This document shows positions 25,978 through 37,959 of a stretch of 64,000 bases of DNA, piece after piece. The translations under genes and the position numbers were made by a program. This DNA comes from Eutreptiella sp. 'Long Island Sound 2002' (lineage: Eukaryota > Euglenozoa > Euglenophyceae > Eutreptiales > Eutreptiaceae). Location: NCBI GenBank assembly GCA_964036045.1, contig OZ038382.1, positions 79,645,918 to 79,709,917 on the forward strand. Reading direction: 5' to 3'. The notes beneath the pieces are model-generated. The model had not been told where the DNA came from. It saw only the letters and a list, made by a program, of their open reading frames with translations, and did not search any database. How positions within the stretch are numbered: the first letter of the stretch is position 1; the number at the start of each line of letters is the position of its first letter.

Positions 25978-26850
25978 GGAAACTCCAGAAGAAAGAATTC
26001 AAGAATTCGAAAAGAAGATTCGCACCACAAGGTATAACATACAGGTTTTTGTTGCTTCCTATGCAGCATGCACATTGCTTGCCTCGTGTTACCGAAGGTT
26101 AGCCGTGTAGCAGCGCAAACATAGAGTAGAGGGATTGATTAGAAGATTGCACGATGAATAGAGGTGAGATTAGGGTAAAACACGCTCCGCCTCGCTTGTG
26201 CTTCGTTACGCACTCCCACGTGTTCACATTCTCCAGCGGTAGGTGAGGTGAGTAAGCCCAGGAGGGGCCACCCCCTGATTGAGTCAGTGATTATGAACAC
26301 AGTGGAGTATGGATCAATTGTGAGAGGATTCTTAAAAATAGTTGATTGCCGAACTCGTGCATACCCGTGCATGCATATGACGCATTAAAATGTAGGCCAC
26401 GCGAGGTGCGCATGGTATAACACTTGTTTAGGTTACCCAGGGGCTCCAACCTACGTTCTATAAGAGCACGGGTGCAGTTCCTTAAGCTTGCTTGCTTGAT
26501 AGGGCGGCTTTTGGACAGCCAATTTTTTCCAGCCGGAGACCCGTATCATACGAGGAGGCTGGTTAGGTTCCTCAGTTACGAGCCGTCCTGCATTTGCCTC
26601 TGTTCTCAGGTGGGAAAGGTCAGGGTGATTGGTGCAGTTCCTCGCCCAGCAAAACAGGGCGCAGCTGCCGCAAAGAACAAACTGTACCTCAGGCAGAAGT
26701 GGCGGGGACAGTCCGACTTCATCATCATTCACCCTGTGCACGCAGATAGAGCACTCCTTTCCTCTAAGCCCTGACAGCGAAACGTGTCATGACGTCCCTG
26801 TTAGGCCACAGTCGCTTAGTAGCGCTGTGTTCTCTTGTACTGTCACAGGT
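25978..26850 (+). repeat. Right direct repeat bordering the satellite
   Basis: Second copy of the 2,985-3,990 sequence in the same orientation. It starts in the small-ORF tail without the original ATG or basic N-terminus and ends at the CTGTGTTCTCTTG...CACAGG landmark. It is separated from the array by the 25,126-25,977 spacer, whereas the left copy abuts the array. Confidence 0.75.
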
Positions 26851-27390
26851 GGGCCACCGGGGCTGAGACCTCTTTGTGAACAACACCAAGTAGCGTGTGA
26901 GTGTAGGAGTGGTAAGCCTGGGTGAGGGCTTGAGCACAGCGCTCGCTCACCCTTCGAAGGCTGGTGCCACTGTAGTGAGTGTAGGACCTGTAATGGGTGT
27001 GTCTCTGTCTGGCCTGTTTCCTAAAATTTATCAGGGTTTTTGATGGGCAGTGGCAGTGGTAGTCTAGGTATTTGCCGTTTAGCAAGCAGGCGTTTTCATG
27101 TCTCATAGCTTTTGGCCACCCCCCCCCCCCTGTAGTGTGCAGGTAGGTAGGCAAACCAATACCTGGGCGTTAGCACTGGGTATTCCCTTAAGGAACTCTG
27201 GTGCCAGCACAGAAATTGGGCACCTAGGGGCGGAGAGACCTGGGGTGTACCCCATGGCACCGTGTAAAGACATCCGCCTGGTTTAGCAAGGGTGCAGACT
27301 TGGGTATAATTAGGACGCCATTTTTGCAGCTTGCTCATAGGTCCTCAGGCTCAGCAGACTCACACAAACATAGGCAGGTATGGGAAGGGT
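26851..27390. other. No gene seen; long C run
   Basis: Unique sequence between the direct repeat and the pol remnant. It holds a run of C near 27,119-27,130 and no convincing coding frame. Confidence 0.4.
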
Positions 27391-29510
27391 TCAGTCCCTA
27401 GGCTTTTTCTGCAGGGCAAGCGTTTCAGCGAGCCTCAGCACTTCTTCTAGGTTGTTCTGGGACAAGTAGTCTACCAGAACGAAATTCAGGCGTCCCTCAG
27501 GAAGTACGAAGGCAGAAAAGGGTTCCCAGGTAGCTTCTTCAACTCCCAACCCTTCCCAGAGGGTGAGAAAACGCCAGTCCTGGCGATAGCGGTGTCGGAT
27601 AACCGACTTCAGCAGGTAGAGGCTCTGCTTAGCCATCTCCTCCGCATTCATGTCTGGGAGTTCTCCTTCAACTCCCATTGGGCTGGCAGCGCCCTGTAGG
27701 TCCAGAGCGGCGATCTCCTCGTCGTTTAGTTCCCATTCTTCCCCACAGAGGTCCTCTGGGTCATAGTAGCGCTTGAGCTGTTGAGCAGCGCCCACCAGGG
27801 TCCCCCCTAGTCTTGGACAACACCGCACTGTGATGCGGTGACCATCTACAGACAAGATCTTGTAGGGCCCAAAGTAGGCGGCATCACTGGTGGAGGGAGG
27901 CTAGGTGGGTAGCCCACTGTGGTGCACCAGTAACCAGTCTCCCTCTTGATAGGAGGCAGGCACCCGGTGCTTGTTCTTCTTGTTCCACTGGCGCTCCCTC
28001 ACTGTCTGGATCATAGCCTTGGCCTTGTCCATCTTGTCCTGCTGCTCCTTCACCCACTTACCCACAGGGGAGTAGGAATCCTCAGGATAGGGAGCGTGTA
28101 GGAACTACGCCGGGCGTCCCAGGAACATCTCATGGGGCGAATAGCCAGTAGCCGAACTCTCTTGGGAGTTCATCATCAGGGATATGACGGGGAGTAGTGT
28201 CACCCAGTCTTTGGTTCGCTCAGTCCTGCACCATATCCTCACGTCCTCTCTGACAACTCGAATCTGTCGCTCACATAGGGGCTTACTCGTATGTGTGTAG
28301 GAAATCCTCGTGGACACCTGGACATTGAGGGACCTCAGGACCCTCTTGTACCAGCCAGTGTCAGAGCGCACTCGGACGTCCTTGTCTGAGTTCATTTCTT
28401 TAGGTCCACCATAGACACAGAACCTTTCCTCCAGGAGTATCTTGATGGTCCCCTCGCCGATGATGTGTTTGGTGCATGAAAACACCCTGGTAAACCTGGT
28501 CAGCCACAGGTTACCACTAGGGCAAAATCATACCCCCCGAACTTAGGCCTCTCCGTGTAGTCCACGCAGGGAACACTGTGGGCACAGTGGGGGATAGGAA
28601 GGGTCGAATAGAGACCTCTGTCCCTGATATCCCCAGGATTGTAGGACGGACACGGGCACTTTTCCAAGGTGGGCTGGAGGGCTCTCCGCAGCTGATTGTC
28701 ACTCCAGGTAGAGTGCAACCACTTCTTGAACAGATTCAAGGTACGGTCTGCACCAACATGACCACTGGACTCATGGGTCCACTTGAGGAGTGCCAGAATA
28801 CGGTCGCTAGGCACGACTATCCGGTCCTCATGCCAGAGGTAGGTCTTGTCCCGCTTCCACTGCTCCTGGTTGACCAGGACGGGTTCCAGACGCTTCTCCA
28901 GGCGTTTGTAGATATCCCTAAACTCCTTCAGATACTCCACTTGTTGGAGTCCATATAGATGTCTGATCATGGTCATGTTGAGGTCCAGGTGTACGTCCAT
29001 ACAGCTGAACGCCTTCTTGGCCAGCTCCTCAGATCTGGCACCAATCATGTCGTCAAAGTTGTTACGGCTGATGTAGTCCGCACACTCGTTCTTGACTCCC
29101 TGGATATGATGTATTGAGAGCCGTAGCCGGCTCAGGTAGGTCCACCAGAGTCTGAGCATAGCCTTCTCAGGTGGGGGTACCTTCTAGAAGGTGCGGACTG
29201 GTTCCTCGTCACACAGCCAAACCACTGGGTTGCTCTTCACCAATCGGGACTGATAGGATAGCACTAGCATACCCGCGAGCAGTTCTTCACCCTCCGAGGG
29301 TGAAGTATGTTTCCTGTTCCCATCCATGCCCGGCAATTTCGCTGCTGCCTTCCTCCCACACCATACTTATGCGCCCTATGGTATTCTTGACGACTGTCGG
29401 TTCGACGGTGGATCCCAGCGCAATGCACCAACACATACAGATCACATTAAAATTTCAGTGCTTAGTAGTTTAGGTTCTTCGCTGGTCCAAGTTCAGATGG
29501 CCTCTGCTTA
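27391..29510 (-). pseudogene. Chromovirus pol remnant, copy 1 (RNase H-integrase-chromodomain)
   Basis: Minus-strand Ty3/gypsy pol, read from 29,510 to 27,391. First comes the end of RNase H with a WLCDEEP-like stretch and a tract ending in ADYISRNNFD (about 29,330-29,060). Next is the integrase zinc-binding region with HESSGH...ADRT and a late CPCPS (28,800-28,620), then integrase core sequence with PYTHTSKPLCERQ-type residues (28,485-28,105), and last a C-terminal part with a chromodomain-like segment ending in ATWEPF (27,640-27,500). RT is absent. Breaks are a TAG at 29,184-29,186 and a one-base frameshift at the TGA 28,500-28,502 where core reading resumes in another frame. The piece 27,856-28,104 joins core and C-terminus but is not open throughout. 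The element is not active. Confidence 0.8.
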
Positions 29511-30486
29511 ACATGCAGCCTATAGTACACACACACAGACAGCCTTGACACACACAGGATCTCCATCACGATCACATACGCCGTGGATTCCGCTTACATG
29601 CGTCCCAGCGACCTCCGCCCCCTCCCCTGTCACACTGTTTCCTGGGACGTGAATCACACTGAGGACTCTAGTCACCAGAGCCCCACGAATGAAATGACTG
29701 CTTCACTGATTTCCGGTGGAGTATGTTAGTAAGAAAAAGTGTATTTCCCTGCCAAAAGGTTAGCTTTAGCTGTTATAAAGGGGCCTAAAGGCATAACACA
29801 TTTGTATCTTAGTATTTGCCTATCCAAAAAGGGGTGACAAGGCATTTTGACCTATAAAACCAAGCATTGATCTATGGATGTTGTGTGGACCCCTGACACC
29901 CCAACTGTTTGATCATATACACCATTTCCTGGACTGACTGAGAGCCTATACAGTTTTCTATATTTTCTCATGGAGAGGGGGACCCGGAGAGGAGGAGGGA
30001 CGGAGGAGAGCGACTGCAGAGGCCGGAACGGGGTTGCGGCAGAGGGAAGGGATGGAGGACGGGGGGGTCGGGTGGAGGGGTAGAGCCAAGACGCAGAGGG
30101 GGAGACACGGGGGACAGAAAAAGGAGGGGGCGAAAAGGAATAAGGCGAAGCTGTGGGGTAAGGAGTCAGCTGATGACTACCCCAGCGGCTAGATGCCCCG
30201 TTACACGAGCCGTAGTCGTGGGTTCCATTCCAACTAGCAGCGCTCGAGGGGCACACGTGAAGACAAGCATCGATCAAGGGTCGGGGCAACAGTACTCTTG
30301 CAACAGGTCCTCAAGGGCCATAGAAGTACACAAACACCCCGGACACCGGGGATGCTTTTACGCGATGTCCAAAGTGGGCAGCAAGGTGTCCAAGGGTGTT
30401 GGACGGCTGGAGGCAGACGGGGAAGGGAACCAAAAGGGGCAGTGGAGGAGGGACATACTCATGTGTATGCAGGAGACACACAATGA
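27905..30486 (+). repeat. Segmental duplication block, copy 1
   Basis: Near-identical to 36,153-38,757. The offset is 8,247 bp over most of its length, rising to 8,269 after small indels. It spans the pol remnant (without the chromodomain), the spacer, the tRNA-like dispersed repeat and the first ~190 bp of the OTU region. Copy 1 alone continues leftwards into the chromodomain. Confidence 0.85.
29715..30245 (+). repeat. Dispersed repeat with tRNA-like end, copy 2
   Basis: Same family as 1,792-2,150. The body is at 29,715-29,975, then a GA-rich insertion of ~200 bp absent from copy 1, then a tRNA-like tail at about 30,178-30,241. The B-box here is damaged (GGTTCCATTCC). Confidence 0.5.
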
Positions 30487-31059
30487 GGTAGGTAGGTAGG
30501 TATCTTCGGGAGCTCAGGATGCCTCCTTTGACAATGCAGGAAGGAGGTCTTACCAAGGGGACGTCCTGTCCCTCCCACGGCCCTATGTCAGGTGCTTCCT
30601 GAGCCGCTCCCGCATGTGCTTGGGAAGGCATTGTCGCGGCCACCCGGTCCATGTGTCCCAGGCGGGCGGGTGTCCCCACATGTGTCCATGGGTAGGGCCA
30701 CATGCCCCCTCCTTTGGGCGGCAGCTCTGGGGCCTGCCCGGCCGTGTGGAGTATCTCTCACCACAAGGGGTATTGCTCCCGCTAGTCTACCGTACGACCG
30801 CCTCACCCTTGTGGCTTGAGTTGCGGGGCCACTCCGCTTGGCAGGCGACCCCCCCTGGACTGTGTACTGGCTCGCCTGTCACCGGTTGCTGCCATGGCTC
30901 TGGGTGACATTTGCTATGGTCCCCGATGCAGCCTGGCCGGGCTCAGACCAGTGGCCTTGGAGTACCGCTCCTGCCATTGACCTGATGGGTCGGCTGGGTC
31001 GCCCCAGTGCGTCCGACCCATGGGGTGTTGGTTCTTTCCTGTCCCTCGGCCGCCCCACG
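30487..31059. other. Unique spacer, short GGTA run
   Basis: It begins with a short (GGTA)n run at 30,485-30,500, immediately at the end of the duplicated block. No gene recognised. Confidence 0.4.
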
Positions 31060-32490
31060 TGTGTGCAGTGTCCTGGGCCACTTGGCTCGTGTTCACCGAT
31101 GTGCCCGCGTGGTATGTTGTGTTGCGTCTGCGGTTCCCTGGGCAACTTGGCTCCTGTTCACCGGTGCGCCCGCTCGGTGTGTTGTGTTGTGCGTGCGGTG
31201 TCCTGGCCCACTTGGCCCCCGTTCACCGGTGTGCCCGCCGGGTGTGTTGTGTTGCGTGTGCGGTGTCGTGGGCCACCTGGCTCCTGTTCACCGGTGTGCC
31301 CGCTCGGTGTGTTGCTTTGCGTGTGCGGTGTTCTGGGCCACTTGGCTCCTTTTCACCGGAGTGACCGCTCGGTGGGTTGTGTCGTGTGTGCGGTGTCCCG
31401 GGCCACTTGGCTCCTGTTCACCGGTGCACCCGCTCAGTGTGTTGTGTTGTGTGTCTGGTGTCCTGGGCCACCTGGCTCCTGTTCACCAGTGCGCCCGCTC
31501 GGTGTGTTGCTTTGCGTGTGCGGTGTCCTGGGCCACTTGGCTCCTGTTAACCTGTGTGCCCGCGTGGTTTGTTGTGTTGAGTGTGCGGTGTCCTGCGCCG
31601 CTTGGCTCCCGTTCACCGGTGTGCCCGCTCAGTGGGTTGTGTTGTGTGTGCGGTGTCCTGGGCCACCTGGCTCCTGTTCACCGGTGAACCCGCTCGGTGT
31701 GTTGTGTTGTGTGTGCGGTGTCCTGCGCCACCTGGCTCCTGTTCACTGGTGCGCCCGCTCGGTGCGTTGCTCCGCGTGTGCCGTGTCCTGGGCCACTTGG
31801 CTCCCGTTCACCGGTGTGCCCGCTCGGTGGGTTGTGTTGCGTGTGCGGTGTCCTGGGCCACTGGGCTCCTGTTCACCAGTGCGCCCGCTCGGTGCGGTGT
31901 TGTCGTGCGGTGTCTTGGGCCACTTGGCTCCTGTTCACCGGCGTGCCTGCTCGGTGTGTTGTTTCGCTGGTGCGGTGTCCTGGGCCACTTGCCTCCCGTT
32001 CACTGGTGTGCCCGCTCGGTGTGTTGTTTTGCGTGTGCGGTGTCTCGGGCCACCTGGTTCCTGTTCACCGGTGTGCCCGCTTGGTGTGTTATGTTGCGTG
32101 TGCGGTGTCCTGGGCCCCTTGGCTCCTGTTCACCGGTGTGCCTGCTCAGTGTGTTGTGTTGCGTGTACGGTGTCCTGGGCCACTTAGCTCCTGTTCGCAA
32201 GTGTGCCCGCTCTGTGTGTTTTGTGGCGTGTGTGGTGTCCTGGGCCGCTTGGCTCCTGTTCACCGATGTGCCTGCTCGGTCCGTTGGGTTGTGTGTGCGG
32301 TGTCCTGGGCCACTTGGCTCCTGTTCGCCGGTGTGCCCGCCCATTGGGTTGTGTCGCGCGCGCGGTGTCCTGGGCCCCTTTGGCTCCTGTTCACCCCTGT
32401 GCCCGCTCGGTGGGTTGTGTTGTGTGTATGGTGTCCTGGGCCGCTTGGCTCTTGTTCACCGGTGTGTTCGCTCTGTGTGCTGTGCTTTGG
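31060..32490 (+). repeat. 65-bp minisatellite, ~22 units
   Basis: CTTGGCTCCTGTTCACCGGT recurs at 31,081, 31,146, 31,211, 31,276, 31,341 and 31,406 and on to about 32,480 with a 65-bp period. Since 65 is not a multiple of 3, the repeat reads through all three frames and gives Cys/Val-rich open frames of 200-450 codons. These are not genes. Confidence 0.92.
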
Positions 32491-32534
32491 GTTGCGCGTG
32501 GGGTGTTGCTGTGCGGGGCGTCGCTGCGGGGCGC

Positions 32535-32750
32535 TCACTCGTCCATCCGGACGGCGGCTTTTCTTAGCCGGCAGGGGCTGGGTACCCTCCGGGTGCGCAC
32601 TCGTCCATCCTGACGGCGGCTGTTCGTAGCCGGCAGGAGCTGAGTACCCTCCGGGCGCGCACTCGTCCATCCGGACGGCGGCTGTTCCGTAGCCGGTAGG
32701 GGCTGGGTACCCTCCGAGCGCGCACTCGTCCATCTGGACGGCAGCTGGTG
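32535..32750 (+). repeat. 62-63-bp repeat, 4 units
   Basis: CACTCGTCCATCCGGACGGC-type units start at 32,535, 32,598, 32,660 and 32,723, directly after the 65-bp array but with unrelated sequence. Confidence 0.85.
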
Positions 32751-33360
32751 TTGCTTGGCACCTGTTCCTGTGCCGTGGTTTGTTGTGTGTTTTGCGCGCT
32801 CTCCGGGTTCGCGGCACCCGGCGGCCGTTGTTGCCTGGCACCTGTCCGTGTGCGTTGGTTGTGGCCGGCGATGTGCCTCTCTGGCGTGCCTCGTGGCCCC
32901 GCGTGGTGCGCCGCGCCTCGTCCGGTCCGGTCGCTCTTGGTGCTGCGGTCGGCCTTCCCGACGCCGTGGAGCCTTTCCCCGACCCGGAGGCTTGCGCCCC
33001 CGGCTTTACTGGGTGGCTGCGCGGGGCACGCGGGGGCCGGCCGAGAACCCGGCTCATTGTGCCTGCCGCTGGCCCCCGCCGAGGAAGGGGCGCTGGGCTC
33101 GCTCCGCGTCGTACCCGTTCGGGGCCCCGCGATGGGGTTGTCCCTGGCGGGTCCCTGCGGCGTTGGTCTTGGACTGCGTGCGCTGCGATGGTTGGCCTGT
33201 GTGGACTCGGTCACTGACGCGTCCGGTTTCCCGTACCGTTTGTCGTTCGACGGGGGACTCGGCCGGTGCACCGGGGCTGTTTTGTGTGGACGCCGACAGT
33301 TCGCCTTGCGGGTCGGAGGACGCCATGCCCGGGACCCGTGCGTGTGTGCGTGTGCTTGCT
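32751..33360. other. GC-rich spacer without recognised gene
   Basis: Several overlapping frames are open on both strands, as expected from composition. Nothing in them resembles a known domain. Confidence 0.4.
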
Positions 33361-34540
33361 TTTTTTGACCAGGTCGGGCGGGCCGGCCTCCCGGGCGCGT
33401 TCTGGTGCGCCTCACCTTTTCCTTTGGCTGCTTTGTCTTTCTGCTTTGCTTGGCCCCCTCCGGGCTGGGGTTGCCCCCGTCCTGGTCCTTTGTTTTTTTT
33501 TTTACTTTTTTTTTTCTGTTTCTCCGTTGTATTTTTTCGATTTTTTTTTCTCCTTGCACCCCCTCCGTCTCTTGCTTTCTTTGGTTTCCGGCCCTGGTTG
33601 CCCTGGGCCTTGGGGCTTTGTGTTTTTGTTTTGTTGGCCTCGCGCTTCTTGGCTCTCGCTCTCTTCTGTTGCCTGGCCGTTGGCCGCTCTCTGGTGGTTG
33701 TCCCCCCCCCCCCCGCTCTCTCTCGCTGATGTTGCCGTTCCTCGTTGCCTTGCCCTTGTTCGTCTTTTTTTTTTCGTTTTTTTTTCCCTCTTCTCTGCGC
33801 CCCCCTTGTCTTTGGCTTTCTGTGTTTTCCGGCCCCGGGTGCCCTGGGCCTTGGCGCTGGTTTGTGTTTGTTGTGCTCAGCTCTCCGTGCCTCGTGTTTG
33901 TCCCCCCCCCCCCTCTCGGTTCTTCGTGCGCTCTCACCTGTTTTGTGTTTCCTGGTTGGCCGGTGGTTTTTCCCCGGTGGTAGCTGCCCCCCCCCCCCCT
34001 CCCCTTCTGTGTCTCGCGGTTTTCGTCGTTCCCGCTCGGTGCCTTGGTTTATTTTTTTTTCCTTCTCCTTTCGTGCGCCCACATTGTCACCGGCTTTCTC
34101 TGGTTTCCGGCCCGGGGTGCCCTGGGCCTTGGCGCTGTGTTTTGTTTGTTTTTCTCGGCCTCCCGCTGCCTGGCTCTCCGTGCGCTCTCGCCTCGTTCGT
34201 GTCTCCCCCTTGGCCGTTGGCTGCTCTCTGGTGGTTGCTGTCCCCCCCCCCTCCCCTTTTGTGTCTCGCGGTTTTTGTCGCTCCTGCTGGGTGCCTTGGT
34301 GTTTTCTTTTCTTCTTCTTCTTCCTCTGTGCGCCCCCGTTGTCTCCGGCTTTCTCTGGTTTCCGGACACGGGTGCCCTGGGCCTCGGCGCTGTGCGTTGT
34401 TTGCTTTGTTGGCCTTCCGCTTCTCAGCTCTCTGTGCGCTTTCCCCTCTTTCGTGCTTTCCGCCTGGCCGTTGGCTGCTCCCTGGTGGTTGCTGCCCCCC
34501 CCCCCCCCTTTGTGTCTCGCGGTTTTCGTCGCTGCCGCTC
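33361..34540 (+). repeat. ~240-285-bp tandem repeat with T and C tracts, ~4 units
   Basis: The landmark GGTTTCCGGCCC...GTGCCCTGGGCCTTGG occurs near 33,582, 33,817, 34,101 and 34,348. Each unit also has a run of T (8-10) and a run of C (9-14). The plus strand is nearly free of A, which removes all stop triplets from the minus strand and creates a spurious 854-codon minus ORF. Confidence 0.8.
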
Positions 34541-35620
34541 GGTGCTGTGTGCTGTGTGCTGTGCTGTGCTGTGTGTCCCTGGGTGCGGTGCTGCGCCGCG
34601 CTGCTGTGAGTTGTGTCGCCCGGTGTTGTGCTGTCGTGTGCTGTGTTGCTTTGTTGCGCTCGTTTAGTGCCGCTGCCTGTTGCGCTGTGCCCTCTGGCGC
34701 TGCCCGTCCCCCTGGGGCCCTGTGCTCTGCGGCGCTGTGTTTTGAGGTGTTCCCCCGCGCTGTGTGCTCTGTGCTGTGTGTGTTTTGTCGTGGCGCGGTG
34801 GTGCGTGCTTTTGTTCGCCGCTCTGCTTTGTGCTGTGTGTGTCCCAGGGTGTACTGCTGTGCGTTCCCTGTCCTCTCCGCTCTGTGCGGTGCTGTGCCTC
34901 GCTGTGGTGGTGCGCTCGCATTGTGCTGTTCGTGTGGTGCATGCTGTTGCTGGCGCCTGGTGCTGTGGTGCGCTGCTGTGTGTTGTGATGTTTCCTTTGG
35001 TGTGCCGTGGTGCGGTGCTGGGTCTAGTGGCCCGTGTTTGTCTGCTGGTGGCGTGTTTCGGTGTCGGTGTCCCTGTCTGGCCGCGTGGTCTGCTTCCCTG
35101 TGGTTGGTGTGGTTTGCTGTGGTGCCCTGCTTTCCTGTGCCGTGTTCTGTGGTGCTGTGCTGTCGCGTGGTGCTGTGCTGTTGTGCTCTGCTGTCGTGTT
35201 GCGGTGCTGTTGGGGCTTGCCTTGCCCTCCTGTGGGCTGTCGTGCTGTGCTGTGCTGTGCTGTTGGTTGGCTGTCCTGTTTTTTGCTCGGTGCTGGTGTC
35301 TGCGTGCTGTGGTGCTCTTTCCCCCTCGTGCTTTGCGTTCCCTGTCTTCTCCGCTCTGTGCGCTGCAGTGCCTTGTTGTGCTGGCTGTGGTGCCCTGCTT
35401 CCCTGTGTCGTGTGCTGTGGCGCTGTGCTGTTGTGTGGTGCTGTGCTGTTGTGCTCTGCTGTCGTTTTGCGGTGCTGTTCCTGTTTGCTTTGCCCTCCTG
35501 CAGCCTGTCGTGCGGCGCCGTGCTGTGCTGTGTTGTGCTGTTGGTTGTCTGTGCTGTTTTTTGCCCGGTGGTGGCGTTTGTGTGCTGTGGTGCCCTTTCC
35601 CTCCCTGCAGGCACGCACAA
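34541..35620 (+). repeat. GCTGTG-rich degenerate repeats, ~270-bp period
   Basis: Long stretches of TGCTGTG-type motifs with a larger period of roughly 270 bp. Compare 35,118 with 35,385, and the TTCCCTGTC(C/T)TCTCCGCTC landmark at about 34,863 and 35,338. A is very rare on the plus strand. Confidence 0.7.
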
Positions 35621-36152
35621 AAAAACATCAATCATCTTACATGTTACCCCGCGTTGGTGGCGGTGTCGTGGCTGGCGTGCCTTGGTGGTTGCGGTGTCCT
35701 GGACTTGACGCCGCACATGTTCCACCTGCAGCGAAAGGGAGGCGAAAGCGTCAAGGGTGGGGCACAGGCGGGAGGGGAAGGTACATGGTGAATAAAAGAG
35801 GGCGTGAGGGACGAGTACAGGGGCGCGGCGTGCTTTGAAATTTTTTTTTCGAGTTTTACGCGTTGCTCGCGACGTAGTTTTCTTTACGTAGACGGCGTAT
35901 TAGACGACGGCAGGGACGGCGTTATGTTCCTGTTAGCATTACAGCGCTTACAGCGCTATTTTTTTGTCTCTTTAAGTTCAGGATTTTCGACGTCATGTTT
36001 TAACGCGTTTCGCCGCGCGCTTTTTGCCCTAAGCATTTTTTATGCTATTTGGCTTTATTTTCAGCAATTTGGAAAATTTTTCGTCGTGTTTTTCTTATCC
36101 TTTTATTTTATTCTGGCGCTGAGGATCAGCGCGCGCGCCATTCTCCGTTAGG
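35621..36152. other. Transition to AT-rich unique DNA
   Basis: Composition changes abruptly near 35,840 to T-rich sequence that ends where duplicated-block copy 2 begins. A 115-codon plus ORF at 35,804 is not supported by any domain. Confidence 0.4.
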
Positions 36153-37760
36153 CAGGTAGCCGACTGTGGTGCACCAGCACCCAGTCTCCCTCTTGACAGA
36201 AGGCAGGCACCCGGTGCTTGTTTTTCTTGTTCCACTGGCGCTCCCTCACTCTCTGGATCATAGCCTTGGCCTTGTCCATCTTGTCTTGCTACTCTTTCAC
36301 CCACTTACCCACACTGGAGTAGGAATCCTCAGGATAGGGAGCGTGTAGAAACTACGTCGGGCGTCCCAGGAACATCTCATGGGGCGAATATCCAGTAGCC
36401 GAACTCTCTTGGGAGTTCATCATCAGGGATATGACGGGGAGTAGTGTCACCCAGTCTTTGGTTCGCTCAGACTTGCACCATATCCTCACGTCCTCTTTGA
36501 GAACTCGAATCTGTCGCTCACATAGGGGCTTACTCGTATGTGTGTAGGGAATCCTTGTGGACACCTGGACATTGAGGGACCTCAGGACTCTCTGGTACCA
36601 GCCAGTGTCAGAGCGCACTCGGACGTCCTGGTCCGAGTTCATTTCTTTGGGTCCCCCATAGACACAGAACCTTTCCTCCAGGAGTATCTTGATGGTCCCC
36701 TCGCCGGTGATGTGTTTGGTGCATGAAAACACCCTGGTAAACCTGGTCAGCCACAGGTTACCACTAGGGCAAAATCATACCCCCCGAACTTAGGCCTCTC
36801 CGTTTAGTCCACGCGGAGAACACTGTGGGCACAGTGGGGGATAGGAAGGGTCAAATAGAGACCTCTGTCCCTGATATCCCCAGGATTGCAGGACGGACAC
36901 GGGCACTTTTCCACGGTTGGCTGGAGGGCTCTCCGCAGCTGATCGTCACTCCAGGTAGAGTGCAACCACTTCTTGAACAGATTCAAAGTACGGTCTGCAC
37001 CACTATGACCACTGGACTCATGGGTCCACTTGAGGAGTGCCAGAATACGGTCGCTAGGCACGACTATCTGGTCCTCATGCCAGAGGTAGGTCTTGTCCCG
37101 CTTCCACTGCTCCTGGTTGACCAGGACGGGTTCCAGACGCTTCTCCAGGCGTTTGTAGATATCCCTAAACTCCTTCAGATACTCCACTTGTAGGAGTCCA
37201 TATAGAGGTCTGATCATGGTCATGTTGAGGTCCAGGTGTACGTCCATACAGCTGAACGCCTTCTTGGCCAGTTCTCCAGACCTGGCACCAATCATGTCGT
37301 CAAAGTTGTTACGGCTGATGTAGTCCGCACACTCGTTCTTGACTCCCTGGATATGATGTACTGAGAGCCGTAGCCGGCTCAGGTAGGTCCACCAGAGTCT
37401 GAGCATAGCCTTCTCAGGTGGGGATCCCTTCAAGAAGGTGCGGACTGGTTCCTCGTCACACAGCCAAACCACTGGGTTGCTCCCCAACCATCGGGACTGA
37501 TAAGATAGCACTAGCATACCCGCGAGCAGTTCTTCACCCTCCGAGGGTGAAGTATGTTTCCTGTTCCCATCCATGCCCAGCAATTTTGCTGCTGCCTTCC
37601 TCCCACACCATACTTATGCGCCCTATGGTATTCTTGACGACTGTCGGTTCGACGGTGGATCCCAGCGCAATGCACCCACACATACAGATCACATTAAAAT
37701 TTCAGTGCTTAGTAGTTTAGGTTCTTCGCTGGTCCAAGTTCAGATGGCCTCCGCTTAACA
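36153..37760 (-). pseudogene. Chromovirus pol remnant, copy 2 (RNase H-integrase)
   Basis: Second copy of the minus-strand pol fragment. The RNase H end and integrase zinc-binding region are open from about 37,583 to 36,804 (259 codons), with the core at 36,732-36,352. It is truncated at 36,153 and lacks the chromodomain. It shares with copy 1 the exact frameshift at TGA 36,747-36,749, has its own TAA at 36,804-36,806, and lacks copy 1's TAG at 29,184. The element was therefore already dead when the block was duplicated, and each copy has decayed further since. Confidence 0.8.
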
Positions 37761-37959
37761 TGCAGCCTATAGTACACACACACTCTGACAGCCTTGACAC
37801 TCGCAGGATCTCCATCACAATGACATACGCCGTGGATTCCGCTTACATGCGTCCCAGCGACCTCCGCCTCCTCCCCTGTCACACTGTCTCCAGGGACGTG
37901 AATCACACTGAGGACTCTAGTCACCAGAGCCCCACGAATGAAATGACTGCTTCACTGAT

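Noticed and set aside
2985-26850. Flanking direct repeats as LTRs of one giant retroelement
   Set aside because: No TG...CA ends, primer-binding site, polypurine tract or target-site duplication could be recognised, and only the left repeat abuts the array.
31007-32629. Cys/Val-rich plus ORFs of 200-450 codons
   Set aside because: Read-through of the 65-bp minisatellite in all three frames.
33054-35618. 854-codon minus-strand ORF rich in Lys, Gln, Thr, His and Arg
   Set aside because: The plus strand almost lacks A here, so minus-strand stop triplets cannot occur. The product is made of degenerate tandem repeats with no domain.
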